DNA from: Allolobophora icterica
Taxonomy: Eukaryota; Annelida; Clitellata; Crassiclitellata; Lumbricidae
Assembly: GCA_963556255.1 (NCBI GenBank)
Contig: OY744605.1
Coordinates: forward strand, 84,953,021 to 85,017,020
Direction: 5' to 3'
Length of the DNA: 64,000 bases
The notes under the pieces are model-generated. The model worked only from the letters and a program-made list of their open reading frames with translations, had not been told where the DNA came from and searched no databases. Position numbers and translations under genes: made by a program. Within the stretch, counting starts at the first letter, position 1, and every line of letters starts with the position of its first letter. Shown in pieces: positions 47,911 through 57,290 of the stretch.

Positions 47911-48402
47911 GGCATTTACTCAATTCTGTGTCTTTACCCGTTTCTCATTCTTGCAACATAATTGTGTAGGACAGCTGTTGTCGATGTCAATGGCTATAGC
48001 AGCCATAAAAACACTACAACCGTTACTCAGATATGGCGAAATTCCTGAGAATTCGTTTTTAGGGTTTTGCTATCAACCTCAATAATCTCTGATGTCATAA
48101 TATGTTGTTGAATCAACCGTAAACTGGTTTAAAGTAAGTGGAATTTCGACATACCTAAAAAGTAAGATTCGGACAAGACAGGCTAAGGACAATGCGTTGA
48201 GGCAGCACTGATTAATACGTGGAAAGGTCACAGCAGACTTAAAATGACATCGACTGATAACATAAAGTCGTGGACTGAATTCTCATTGGATTAGTTATTG
48301 ACAGTGACAATAGAAATAAGCAGATGGAACAATATCTGTCGTGGTGCATTCAGTGATCGGCTCAATGAAGACTTAAGACAAGACGATATAGGAACTTTTC
48401 GG

Positions 48403-48439
48403 ACACCTTTATAATTATTATTTCTGATGCTATAATTAT
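48403..48439 (+). promoter_or_regulatory. PSE/TATA-like module
   Basis: ACACCTTTATAATTATT, then TATAATTATATAAGG at +28. Counterpart of 31578. Confidence 0.5.
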
Positions 48440-48474
48440 ATAAGGCCAGGCCATATCTTTGCGGAAATCCGCCA

Positions 48475-48568
48475 CTGCTCGTACTCTGGCAATGCCAGTC
48501 CCAAGCCTGGATAAAGGAGGAGGGCTACGTTAATGATCTTTGTTATCACACAGTGTCGTTTAACTGAA

Positions 48569-48622
<54 letters not shown>

Positions 48623-48652
48623 ACTACTACTACTACTACTACTACTTTGCGG
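48475..48652 (+). repeat. LINE 3'-tail 'Y' copy with (CTG)n(CTA)n end
   Basis: Same insertion as 31652-31762, but the tail holds about 15 CTG units. A CTG expansion has occurred after duplication. Confidence 0.65.
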
Positions 48653-49086
48653 AAGAGACATGGCTCTCAAAAGAATCATTGTGAATCTATGATTGCGCCA
48701 CCGTGTTGGAGTGGAGAGACTAATATGCTGGAGAGATTGATATATAATATAATCTTCCATGGACGCTGAAGAAACCAGTTAGAAAGAAGATTCGCAGTGG
48801 TCGCTCCCTCATTCAATCTGTGACACGAGTTTCTCTTTCCTTACGCTTCCACTTCATAAGCGGTTGAAGATCATTCTCTTCAATGGTGGTCTTGCGTAGT
48901 CAGATTGGCAGAACCACTGATGAGTATACGTATTCTTGAAGTGACGCTTTACAAACAAGTACTTACAACTACATTCACAATCCAATGAATATTCAGGTTG
49001 CTGACTACACCAGATTGTATTTTGACGAAACTACTTGACGGAAAATAGTCGACGAGTTGTAACTGCAGGGTAAATTAAAATGTAGG

Positions 49087-49122
49087 AATAAATAGAGAGA
49101 GGCGAAACTCATATAAAGGTGT
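49087..49122 (-). promoter_or_regulatory. PSE/TATA-like module, weak TATA
   Basis: ACACCTTTATATGAG, then TATTTATTCC at +28 on the minus strand. Counterpart of 32405-32440. Confidence 0.45.
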
Positions 49123-49574
49123 CTAAGACCAGCTGCTTCACTCTAATGAATCTATACCTTTTGAAAGGAAATAATTTCCAAAACATAGGGAAGCTTAATA
49201 CTTCTTTAAGCGAAGTTAGTTTTCAGGGCTAATATTAATTTAAACATGCAAATTTCAAATTTCTGTAGCGACACCTTGTGGCTACTGCAGACGTTGACAT
49301 TCATTGTAAAATGGTGTGAGAATGGCACGCCCATTGGAATTATGGATGGTTTAACGACATCTTACATGTATGTCAACAAATGTCGACGTCAACATAAATT
49401 ATTTTGGTTTAATGCAGCGCTACACAATTTCCAAATACGTCATTTCCACCGACATGCGTATTAAACAACATTTCCACAGTAATAACGTTTTCAGTACGTA
49501 ATATTCAGTAGGGGGCCTACGTAACTAGAGCTACAGGACAACTATTTAACAGCAAGTAAGTATAATCTTTATTT

Positions 49575-50820
49575 TTACCGGCTGCAAGACGCACTCCGGT
49601 GTACATACAACAAATAAACAACTGTCATCAAGTCAATATGAACAGAGCATTCTACATATAAAAGTTTTTTCATGTTATTATCAGCTATTGGTAAAACTCG
49701 GTCATGAGGACGGGGCCGGAGAAAATATGCCAACAGTTTCTTAGGTGGCAGTAGCTCGTGGAGGACATGGCCAGGATTTCCCAGAACCGTCGTATACAGA
49801 TGAGTGTCGGCTTTAAGGCACATTATTTTGTTCGAAGGTTTGACTGTCACCGGGGAGTCACTTATGACGAATCAATCTCTTTATAACAGACTGAAGCTTA
49901 CCCCTGTCCGTCTGGCTCGCAAAGCCCCACCAAGCAGGGGAAGCATACACCGTGGTCGCACGTACTACATCGTAGAACCGAGGGCCAAGTAGCCCATGGG
50001 CAGTCAGTATTCGCAGGGCATACATAGATTGTCTCGCCTTGCTACATATAAGGGCTATATGCGTCTCAAAGTAAAGGGTGTCTGTGATTGCTACCCAAAA
50101 AACCTTCATGGAATTTACTCTGGTCACACCCGGGATGGGGGTGGGAGGTGGTGCTATACCCTCAATCCCTCGCCTCCCTCTAACGATCATCTCTTGCATC
50201 TTTTTAGGATTAACTTTTAAATTGCATGCCTTCGCCCAGTTTATTACATGCTCTAGCTCGGCAGGGACAGTGGCGCTATTTACTGAGGGTATCAGTAGGT
50301 AGCTGTCATCAGCATATTTTAATATCCTATTTTCGGTATGGATCGTCTTTAATGTGGATATCATTACTAAAAAGTTAATCAGGCCTGAGCCCGAGCCCTG
50401 GACGATACTGGAGTTAATGTACATCATAGGCTAAGTGGCGCCATTGAACGTAGTTCTATGGCCCCGATCCTCCAAGAAGGCCACGATCCAATTATAGGTA
50501 AAATCCTGTATCTGCATTCCTGTAAGCTGCGCAGGCAGGCTCGAATGACTCACTGTATCAAAAGCCTTGGAGAAATCCAATGCAGTGAGGTGTACGTACG
50601 GATTCGCACTGAGAAGCTCTGTAAGATTGGTGGTTAAGGCAGCTAAGGCTGCGGTTGTCGAGCGAGTCGGGCGAAAGGTATATTGGTCCTTGAAGTTCTG
50701 GTTAACTCAGGTTCGAGGGAAATGGGGTGCAAAAATCGGCTATCTGATTCAATCAGTCAACACAGGTTCTTTACCAAATGCACCATCGGCCGTTACGATC
50801 TTCCTTGCTTAACGACGTGA
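49575..50820 (-). pseudogene. Decayed LINE reverse transcriptase (CR1/Jockey-like)
   Basis: From 50427 the minus frame reads VQGSGSGLINFLVMI, then the catalytic KYADDSYLL. LEHVINWAKACNLKVNPKK, ICSKARQSMYALRIL and SPAWWGFASQTDRGKLQS follow. A frameshift near 49855 leads to the C-terminal HVLHELLPPKK segment. Upstream (50430-50800) decayed RT sequence continues. About 1.2 kb remains. Confidence 0.8.
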
Positions 50821-51200
50821 CGATGAAAGTCGTCTGCTCTTAACCTATCGACTCCAGGGCCGATTAAAAAATGTGGTGGACCTGTTCAGTAAAACTGTGG
50901 GGACCCCAACGACTGTATACTGTAGAGTGTAGGCCTACACAATAAAATGATGAAAGAATAAGAATATTTTATAATGTGTCACAAAGCACTTGAGTTCCGG
51001 TCAGGTCAGAGGCGTAACTTTGGTCTACAAAGTGGGGGTACCAAATTGCGCACCCTTTCCCCTTCAAAACCGTTAAATGATTATAATGGCATCCAATGAA
51101 TCTATGGCGCCATTTAAGCGCAATGCCGAGTAGTAATAACGATGATGCTGATAGTAATAATAACAATAGCAATAAATATAGTAATAACGACAATAAGCGT
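50821..51200. other. Non-coding interval with MITE end
   Basis: No gene. A CAGAGGCGTAAC-type hAT end lies near 51006 but I find no matching opposite end or target duplication. Confidence 0.4.
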
Positions 51201-51220
51201 AATAATAAATATCTTCTTCT

Positions 51221-52747
51221 TTATGTTCTCTGCCCATTGGCAGGTTCGTATGACCAATGACGCCATCGTTCTCTGTCTTGTGCTCTTCTCTTCAGTCCAC
51301 TGTATCCTTCTTCTTTTGTCATCATCCAGTCTAGCAGCATTGCCCTCGGTCTTCCTCGCGTCTTTCTCCCCTCCATCCTTCCCTCCATGATGTCTCTTAG
51401 CAGTGTCTCACTCCTTAGGATGTGCCCGATCCATTTCCTTTGTCGTCCGCGTATAGTACTTATGAGTGATCTTTGTTCTTCTACCATTTGCAGGATTTCC
51501 TCGTTCGTCCTCCGTTCCACCCAGCTAACTCTCTCCATTCTGCGCCACACCCACATCTCGAAGGCCTCCAATCTTTTTATGTCGTCCTTCCTCATTGTCC
51601 ATGTCTCGGAGCCGTACAGCACCACACTCCACACCAGTGTCTTCACCATTCTCTTCTTTAGATTCTTGCTTAAGGTTCCTCTCATCAGCTCTCCTCTTTT
51701 GTAAAATGCATCTTTTCCCATGGATATTCTTCTTTTTATTTCCTCGTGGCATCTTGCATCGTCTGTGATCACACTTCCTAGATAGCAACACTTCTCCACC
51801 TGTTCTATTTCTTGTCCGTTTAGTGTGATCTTTATTGTTTGTGGTATTATACCGCTTCTCTTGTTTATCTTCATTACCTTTGTCTTCTTTACGTTTATTT
51901 TCATTTCATATTCCAGTGATACCGTATTTAGACGATCCATCATCCTTTGTAAGCCCTCCTGGCTAGTTGCCAGCATCGCCTGGTCATCTGCAAATCTCAA
52001 TGCCTTCACCCTTCTTCCTCCTACCTTTATCCCCTCCTCCATATCGTCTAGCGTTTCTCTTATGATCTCTTCTATATAGATGTTGAATAGGATTGGTGAC
52101 AGTGGGCATCCTTGTCTTACCCCTCTTCCTATTTTTCCTGGTTCTGAGTACTCTCCATCAACTCTTATTTTCACTCTTTGTCCCATGTATAGATTACCTA
52201 TCAATCTTCTTTCTCTCCAATCCACCCCTTTTCTTCTCAGTATTCCCATTAGCTTTCTCCAGTCTACTCTGTCGAAAGCTTTTTCATAGTCGACGAAGCA
52301 GATATATATGTCTTGGTCATGTTGGATGCTTCTTTCTGCTATTATCCTCAATGCTGCTATCGCATCTCTTGTCCCCTTTCCCTTTCTAAACCCATATTGG
52401 TCCTCTCCCAAGCAATTTTCTGCTTCCGCCTTTGTCTGCAGTCTCTTTGTTATAATTCTTAGCAGGATTTTTGATGCATGTGTCAGAAGGCTTATCGTGC
52501 GATGGTCTTCGCAATTTGTTGCATTCTGCTTCTTCTGTATTGGTATAATTATTGTCTGCAGGAAGTCCTTTGGCCATTCTCCCGTGTTGTAGATGTCCCG
52601 GCATAGTTGCACCACCTCGCTCATTGCCTTCTCTCCAAGATTTCTGAGTATTTCTATTGGGATGTTGTCAATTCCTTCCGACTTCCCATTCTTCATGTCC
52701 TTAATTGCAGCCAAGACCTCCTCTCTCATCACCTCCGGACCCATGCC
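51221..52747 (-). pseudogene. RTE-like LINE ORF2, 5'-truncated but with intact RT frame
   Basis: About 508 uninterrupted codons encode the reverse transcriptase and C-terminal region of an RTE-type non-LTR element. In the 545-codon open frame, [11 protein letters not shown] is at residues 188-198. [14 protein letters not shown] (245-258) and the catalytic FADD (289-292) follow. [19 protein letters not shown] and a [13 protein letters not shown] tail come after that. The apurinic endonuclease domain is missing, and the first 37 codons are AT-rich flank, so the copy was truncated on insertion. It lies beside the left repeats of the Polinton. The open frame suggests a young insertion. Confidence 0.9.
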
Positions 52748-52858
52748 AAAATAAATATAATAACAATAAAACAATAAATAATAATGAAAATAAAAATAAT
52801 AATTTAAAGTTACTAAAAATAGACGTCTTTCATTATGGAAGAGACGTGTGTCGATCAT

Positions 52859-53160
52859 AATTGAAGTGATGTCACAATAGGTCTTTATCTCTAGATTTAA
52901 ATCTAAATAACAATAGACTTATTCATAACTGAAGTGACGTAGTCCTGAGAATGGCCTTTATTCTCGAAATCTAAAATTACAAACTAAAGACGTATTTCAC
53001 AATTGAAGTGACGTGACAAGAGGACTTTAGGCCTATTCTCTAAATTTAAACTTAATAACATTAGTAGACATTTTCCTAATTGAAGTGACGTAACAAAGGT
53101 CTTTATTCTCTAAATTTAAAATTATTGGTTATAGACGTGTTCCATAGTCGAAATGACGTA
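52859..53160. repeat. Subterminal tandem repeats, 68-76 bp, each with TGACGT
   Basis: The phrase AATTGAAGTGACGT recurs at 52859, 52927, 53002, 53078 and (degenerate) 53146. It is followed each time by a CTTTATTCTCTAAATTTAAA-like segment. Spacing is 68, 75, 76 and 68 bp. Tandem repeats next to the integrase end of a Polinton are plausible terminal structures. TGACGT is also the half-site of CREB/ATF factors. Confidence 0.8.
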
Positions 53161-53189
53161 AGTAGATGTAAAACTAAGCGCCCAGCACA

Positions 53190-53252
53190 ACCACCCAATA
53201 ACTAGGTTCATAATGCAATAACCACCCAATAACCACGCAATAACCACGCGAC
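53190..53252. repeat. Short AACCACCCAAT/AACCACGCAAT repeats
   Basis: AACCACCCAAT occurs near 53190 and 53220, followed directly by AACCACGCAAT and AACCACGCG. They are 11-bp direct repeats between the subterminal repeats and the first gene. Confidence 0.75.
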
Positions 53253-53270
53253 GTCACGACCATCGTATGA

Positions 53271-53311
53271 CGTCATCGAAACTATTAGAAATTCCCGCAG
53301 TTTCGATGACG
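53271..53311. terminator. Perfect 13-bp hairpin downstream of the minus-strand genes
   Basis: CGTCATCGAAACT (53271-53283) and AGTTTCGATGACG (53299-53311) are exact inverted copies with a 15-nt loop. It lies 68 bp beyond the stop of the last minus-strand gene (53379). By analogy with the other hairpins in the element, it may mark an mRNA 3' end. Confidence 0.6.
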
Positions 53312-53378
53312 CGCCTATGAGTCATGGGACGATTACGTTGGTTTTTATAACCGGTAGTTATAAAAGCTATGATTCATC

Positions 53379-54080
53379 TTATTCGTCTGTGTAGAAAAGA
53401 CGTCTTTGTCTAGCGAATCGATCGAGGACTATGACGTCGTTTACTTTTACCTGAATAGACGGCTTAGCTCCGATATAGATATTATCGATTCGAATATCGC
53501 AAACGACCTTACAACGCGTATTTATGAGCGTTTTAGGATCGATCGGCTCATCGTCTGAATCGTAAAATCCTGTAGTGATCTTAGGTGGTACATCCGGATT
53601 TCTTGATTTTTCGTAGGCGGTTAAAAGTTTCGGGTATAGAGTAGGTGGTATATCGGAAAGGATTTTACCTTTCTCTTTCTTTCTGTAAAAGATATCCATT
53701 TGATCAACATCCGAATCCATTTCGTATTTATTAACCGCGTCTTTCACATCGGATTTTTTAAGATGTTCTTTTACTAGTTTTAAACACGATTCAAAAATTC
53801 CAATCGTTTTCGCTTCGTCTTCGGTTTGGTCTACCCTTTTATCGTACATGGTTACAGGTAAAGAATACGAGTCTAAGAGACCCGTTTGTGAAGAGTGATT
53901 TTCTTGAATCCCATAAGAATACAGCTGAGGAGTTTTTATGGATATTTTGTCGATTGTCCCGTCGTCGTATTTGTACTTGAGAAATATGCGTTGAAATTTA
54001 ATTTCAGCAGGAGTAGTCATTTTGCTAACATCTTCGAAAATAATATTATTTATATCAAAGTTTTTCCATGTGATTGCCAT
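53379..54080 (-). CDS. Polinton accessory protein, possible ssDNA-binding-like fold
   Basis: A 233-aa protein that starts MAITWKNFDINN and has no signal peptide or membrane segment. The C-terminal third (CKVVCDIRIDNIYIGAKPS, then IQVKVNDVIVLD) reads as beta strands. This, together with the PTLYPKLLTAYEKS segment, recalls a family of putative OB-fold ssDNA-binding proteins of large DNA viruses. That assignment is from impression only. The start is supported by TATAAAAG about 15 bp upstream. It is the last gene of the minus-strand group, 84 bp after the integrase. A nucleic-acid role would fit replication of the element. Confidence 0.8.
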   Translation of the reverse strand: MAITWKNFDINNIIFEDVSKMTTPAEIKFQRIFLKYKYDDGTIDKISIKTPQLYSYGIQENHSSQTGLLDSYSLPVTMYDKRVDQTEDEAKTIGIFESCLKLVKEHLKKSDVKDAVNKYEMDSDVDQMDIFYRKKEKGKILSDIPPTLYPKLLTAYEKSRNPDVPPKITTGFYDSDDEPIDPKTLINTRCKVVCDIRIDNIYIGAKPSIQVKVNDVIVLDRFARQRRLFYTDE

Positions 54081-54163
54081 AGTGTCTGCTTTTATATGAA
54101 TATTATTTTCTTTAAATCGAAAGTGATCAACTTTTTTCGTAATAGCATTTCTGAATAATCGTT

Positions 54164-55102
54164 TTACAATGTCATCAATGCTTCGTTATCGACCCAAGAA
54201 TTGAACGAGTCTGGATATCCTAACCATTTAACGAGTGATTTCTTCCCACGCGACCTGATAATCTTTTCTATTCTAAATATTTCTTGAGTCGTCTTCTGTA
54301 GCTCCTGTTCACAGAATGAGCCTTGTATATCCTCACCGTTAGAATCAGTAATCTTATAAGTTGGTGGATCCGTGTATTGAACCTGGGATACTATAAAAAC
54401 TTCCTCTGTCCATCTGGGGGTATATCCTTTTGAAAAGATATTTTTCTTTTTAGTTATCCTGACTTTATCTCCGATCGAGAATCTAGGTGTGATAGGCTGT
54501 GAGACCTCTTCACCGTACAAATTCATAAATACAGTCTTTTCATTCGTTTTCATACTAGCCTTAGCGGGAGTCATTTTGATGGAAGAATGTCTTGTATTGT
54601 TATAATTACTAACCATTCCATCTAAAACGTCTATATATCTTCTCGTTGAATTAGCTGTAAAGTACTTAAACATTTTATCTTTCATCGTCCTGTTCCACCT
54701 CTCGACTACGCAAGATTTTTCTTCATTCTCAGTAGAATATAACTCAAGCAAATTCTTTACGTCTTTGTTATAAAATTCCTTACCCTTGTCTACCCATAAT
54801 TTAACAGGCTTTCGTCCGCTCTCGAGTATCTTCACGAAGCCGCTTGCTGTAGATTTCCCACTCTTGTCATTCAATGGTACGATCCAGCCGTACTTAGAAA
54901 ACACATCTATAACGGTTAACAGGTATTTCGCACCACCGTTATCTTTAGCGAAGGCCTGCATATCTACCAAATCAGCCGCCCATATCTCATCTATCCCGCT
55001 AACGTAGACTTTTCTCTTTCTAAAATGCCTTACTACTGGTTTATGTAGTTCATCCGCGAGCTCGTCAGTCCATTTCGGATCGGGTTGTAATTTTAAGCTT
55101 TT
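54164..55102 (-). CDS. Polinton integrase (DDE) with C-terminal chromodomain, no own ATG
   Basis: A retroviral-type integrase that would insert the element into host DNA. The open frame begins at 55102 and reads DPKWTDELADELHKP and IDEIWAADLVDM (first catalytic Asp), then TVIDVFSKYGWIVPL, WVDKGKEF (second Asp) and VVERWNRT (Glu). An SH3-like part and a chromodomain (EIFRIEKIIRSRGKKSLVKW, then LGYPDSFNSWV) close it. Only 28 residues separate the second Asp from the Glu, against 35 in canonical DD35E enzymes. This suggests a small in-frame deletion. No ATG precedes the conserved N-terminal part. TTG at 54970 lies inside the catalytic domain. The frame overlaps the end of the PLA2 gene in the -1 frame. 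Confidence 0.92.
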   Translation of the reverse strand, partial: KSLKLQPDPKWTDELADELHKPVVRHFRKRKVYVSGIDEIWAADLVDMQAFAKDNGGAKYLLTVIDVFSKYGWIVPLNDKSGKSTASGFVKILESGRKPVKLWVDKGKEFYNKDVKNLLELYSTENEEKSCVVERWNRTMKDKMFKYFTANSTRRYIDVLDGMVSNYNNTRHSSIKMTPAKASMKTNEKTVFMNLYGEEVSQPITPRFSIGDKVRITKKKNIFSKGYTPRWTEEVFIVSQVQYTDPPTYKITDSNGEDIQGSFCEQELQKTTQEIFRIEKIIRSRGKKSLVKWLGYPDSFNSWVDNEALMTL

Positions 55103-55614
55103 TTAAAACCTAACCCGAGACTTACTTTAGTAGATAATATAGGTTTCACTATGGCCCTCTCTATACGTTCCCGCAAGCTAGGGGTAGGAATATTATTCAA
55201 ATCATTAATCATCGTTCTATCAGCAACATGCCTAGAAGCCGTATCAGTGTGTCGATCGTAAGCCAAATCATGATGGTAAGCCGCATTATCTACTCTGTTG
55301 ATGGGGTTACTCCAATCTTTAGGAGTGCCGTCGGGATTCAGTCTCAAATCCAACCTAGTCCCAGGTCCTGTAAACGAGTGACCTGGAAGATGCATCTCAC
55401 CTGGATATTTAGCCCAAGGTAACTTTATCTTACTAGTGGCTGCATTCAACGAACCGACTACATCTCCGCCTTTCGTAGCGGTTCCTTTTACGAATTGAGT
55501 TTTTGTTTTCCCACATACAACGCATACACCTCGTTGCATGGATCTCCCATTCTTAGCCACAACATCTTGTATATCTTTAGTTTCGGTCTGTCTTTTACAC
55601 TTTACGCAATACAT
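55093..55614 (-). CDS. Zinc-ribbon/phospholipase A2-like virion protein
   Basis: 173 aa. Two CxxC pairs (CVKC 3-6, CVVC 31-34) form a likely zinc ribbon. Residues 81-120 carry the parvovirus-VP1-type PLA2 signature: the Ca-binding FTGPGTRL loop, then DNAAYHHDLAYD with the catalytic His-Asp at 115-116 and a further Asp helix. In parvoviruses this domain breaches the endosomal membrane during entry. A similar role is inferred here. The start codon is 34 bp from that of the divergent ATPase gene, with CTATATTAAAA upstream. The C-terminus FGL-type tail GLGFKKA ends at an A6 run where the integrase frame opens, so PLA2 and integrase may be one product. Confidence 0.9.
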   Translation of the reverse strand: MYCVKCKRQTETKDIQDVVAKNGRSMQRGVCVVCGKTKTQFVKGTATKGGDVVGSLNAATSKIKLPWAKYPGEMHLPGHSFTGPGTRLDLRLNPDGTPKDWSNPINRVDNAAYHHDLAYDRHTDTASRHVADRTMINDLNNIPTPSLRERIERAIVKPILSTKVSLGLGFKKA

Positions 55615-55648
55615 TTCAGTTTTAATATAGAACTTTTATATATTTAAA
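55615..55648. promoter_or_regulatory. Divergent 34-bp promoter between PLA2 and ATPase genes
   Basis: Plus strand: TATATATTTAAA directly before the ATPase ATG. Minus strand: CTATATTAAAACTGAA before the PLA2 ATG. All control signals for two oppositely directed genes must fit in 34 bp or lie in coding sequence. Confidence 0.6.
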
Positions 55649-56437
55649 ATGGAAGTGAAAGACTTAACGTGGAACGATTTATCATCGAAAAGATTTAATA
55701 TCAACCTATTACCTAAAAGTATAAGGGGTGTAATAGTAGGAAAGTCGGGTTGTGGTAAGACGACGTTATTGTTAAACTTACTTTTGAGACCCGGATGGCT
55801 CGACTATAATAATTTGCAAGTATTCGGAAAATCTCTATTTCAGCCAGAGTATAAAATTCTTAAAAAGGCATTCGAAGAAAAACTGCCAAAAGAAAAGATC
55901 ATCAGGCTGTTTAACATTCGAGACGAGATAATGAGATCTAATACTTCTCCGGCATGCGTTGTAGAAGAGATGGCGGAAATGTTAAGAGACAAGTCGGATA
56001 TCGAATGTAGATTTTACGAATCCGCGAACGATGTGCCGGATCCTAGTGACTTAAGCAGCGCAAAAAATAACTTGATGATTTTTGATGATTTACTTTTGGA
56101 GAAGCAGAACAAATGCGAAAAGTATTATGTCAGAGGTAGGCATAGTAACGTGGACTGCTTTTACCTCTCACAAAGTTATTTCGAACTGCCTAGACGGACT
56201 ATCAGAGGGAATGCAAACTTTATTTGCTTATTTCCACAAGACGGGAAGAATGTTGATCATATCTATACCGATCTCGTAAGTACGGACATGCCTAAGGAGG
56301 AATTTGCGAGCCTATGCGAAGAGACGTGGAAACAACCGCATCAATTCGTAGTTATCGACTTATCGAGCGAAAAGAGCAGCGGTAAATACCGGCGTGGATT
56401 GGATGAATTTTACATCCCCAATTCTGAATTAAAATAA
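55649..56437 (+). CDS. A32/FtsK-HerA-type genome packaging ATPase
   Basis: 262 aa, the DNA translocase that would fill the capsid. Walker A is GKSGCGKT at residues 31-38. Walker B is NLMIFDDL at 141-148, followed by a YLSQS sensor motif at 173-176 and PRRTIRGN arginines around 181-188. This is the order in poxvirus A32 and Polinton ATPases. The length fits the family. It lies head to head with the PLA2 gene and 18 bp before the penton-like gene, so the morphogenesis genes are clustered. The frame is intact. Confidence 0.93.
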   Translation: MEVKDLTWNDLSSKRFNINLLPKSIRGVIVGKSGCGKTTLLLNLLLRPGWLDYNNLQVFGKSLFQPEYKILKKAFEEKLPKEKIIRLFNIRDEIMRSNTSPACVVEEMAEMLRDKSDIECRFYESANDVPDPSDLSSAKNNLMIFDDLLLEKQNKCEKYYVRGRHSNVDCFYLSQSYFELPRRTIRGNANFICLFPQDGKNVDHIYTDLVSTDMPKEEFASLCEETWKQPHQFVVIDLSSEKSSGKYRRGLDEFYIPNSELK

Positions 56438-56455
56438 TATAATATACTAGTAAAA

Positions 56456-57256
56456 ATGGAAGAACTCCTCGTGAAGATACAGGTGAACACGGCACAGACT
56501 GCAACTAACACGAATCCGAAATCGTCGTTTTACATTTTAGTGGGCAACGAAAAGGACAGAACCGCACGAATTATAACGAAAAACAATCCGGTAATCGAAC
56601 TAGATAAAACCAAAAAGTACGAAATGGCTCTAGTCGATTTGTATACTTACTACGTGTTCCCTAACATAGACGCGAGCAACAACAACTTCCGGTATTCGCC
56701 GGACAGTGGCGCGACGTGGTTTGACGTAGATATCCTGGAAGGGTCCTATGAACTCGCGGATATAAACGACTATGTGAAGAAAATTATGAAAGAGAACGGT
56801 CATTACGATGCCGCAAACGAAGAATATTGCATTACGTTAGAAGCAAACACTAATACGTTGAAGGCGGTGTTAAACATTGCGCCGAATTATAAGGTTGATT
56901 TCACATCAGACAACTCGATCAGAACGGTCCTAGGTTTCACTCCTGGGACATATACGGAGGGTTATTTCGAATCGGAAAACATCGTGAACATAATGAACAT
57001 AGACAGCTTTAGAGTAACTAGCGATATAATCGGGGGTTCGTACTCGAATGGATCGACGACGAACGTGATCTATTCGTTTTTTCCTACCGTTGGACCTGGT
57101 TATAAGATCATCCAAATCCCAACTAATTTAATTTATCTCCCCGTTACGATGAATACGATTTCATCGATGGAAACGAGACTTACAGACCAAAATGGAAAAC
57201 TAATTAACATTAGAGGGGAAGCGATGTCGATTAAGTTTCATATTAGAGAAGTGTGA
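56456..57256 (+). CDS. Penton-like minor capsid protein
   Basis: 266 aa, mostly predicted beta, with no signal peptide. The N-terminal part reads SSFYILVGNEKDRTARI and YEMALVDLYTYY. The C-terminal ends LTDQNGKLINIRGEAMSIKF, the strand pattern seen at the end of penton (single jelly-roll) proteins of Polintons. The position right after the packaging ATPase fits the usual ATPase-penton order. TAATATAATATAC precedes the ATG. Identification rests on pattern and context, not on a catalytic motif. Confidence 0.8.
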   Translation: MEELLVKIQVNTAQTATNTNPKSSFYILVGNEKDRTARIITKNNPVIELDKTKKYEMALVDLYTYYVFPNIDASNNNFRYSPDSGATWFDVDILEGSYELADINDYVKKIMKENGHYDAANEEYCITLEANTNTLKAVLNIAPNYKVDFTSDNSIRTVLGFTPGTYTEGYFESENIVNIMNIDSFRVTSDIIGGSYSNGSTTNVIYSFFPTVGPGYKIIQIPTNLIYLPVTMNTISSMETRLTDQNGKLINIRGEAMSIKFHIREV

Positions 57257-57290
57257 AGATTATTAAAAGTTTATCTTAGTTATATATAAA

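Noticed and set aside
54164..54970. Integrase starting at TTG 54970
   Set aside because: This start would remove the conserved upstream part, which includes the WAAD segment of the catalytic core. The frame is open to 55102.
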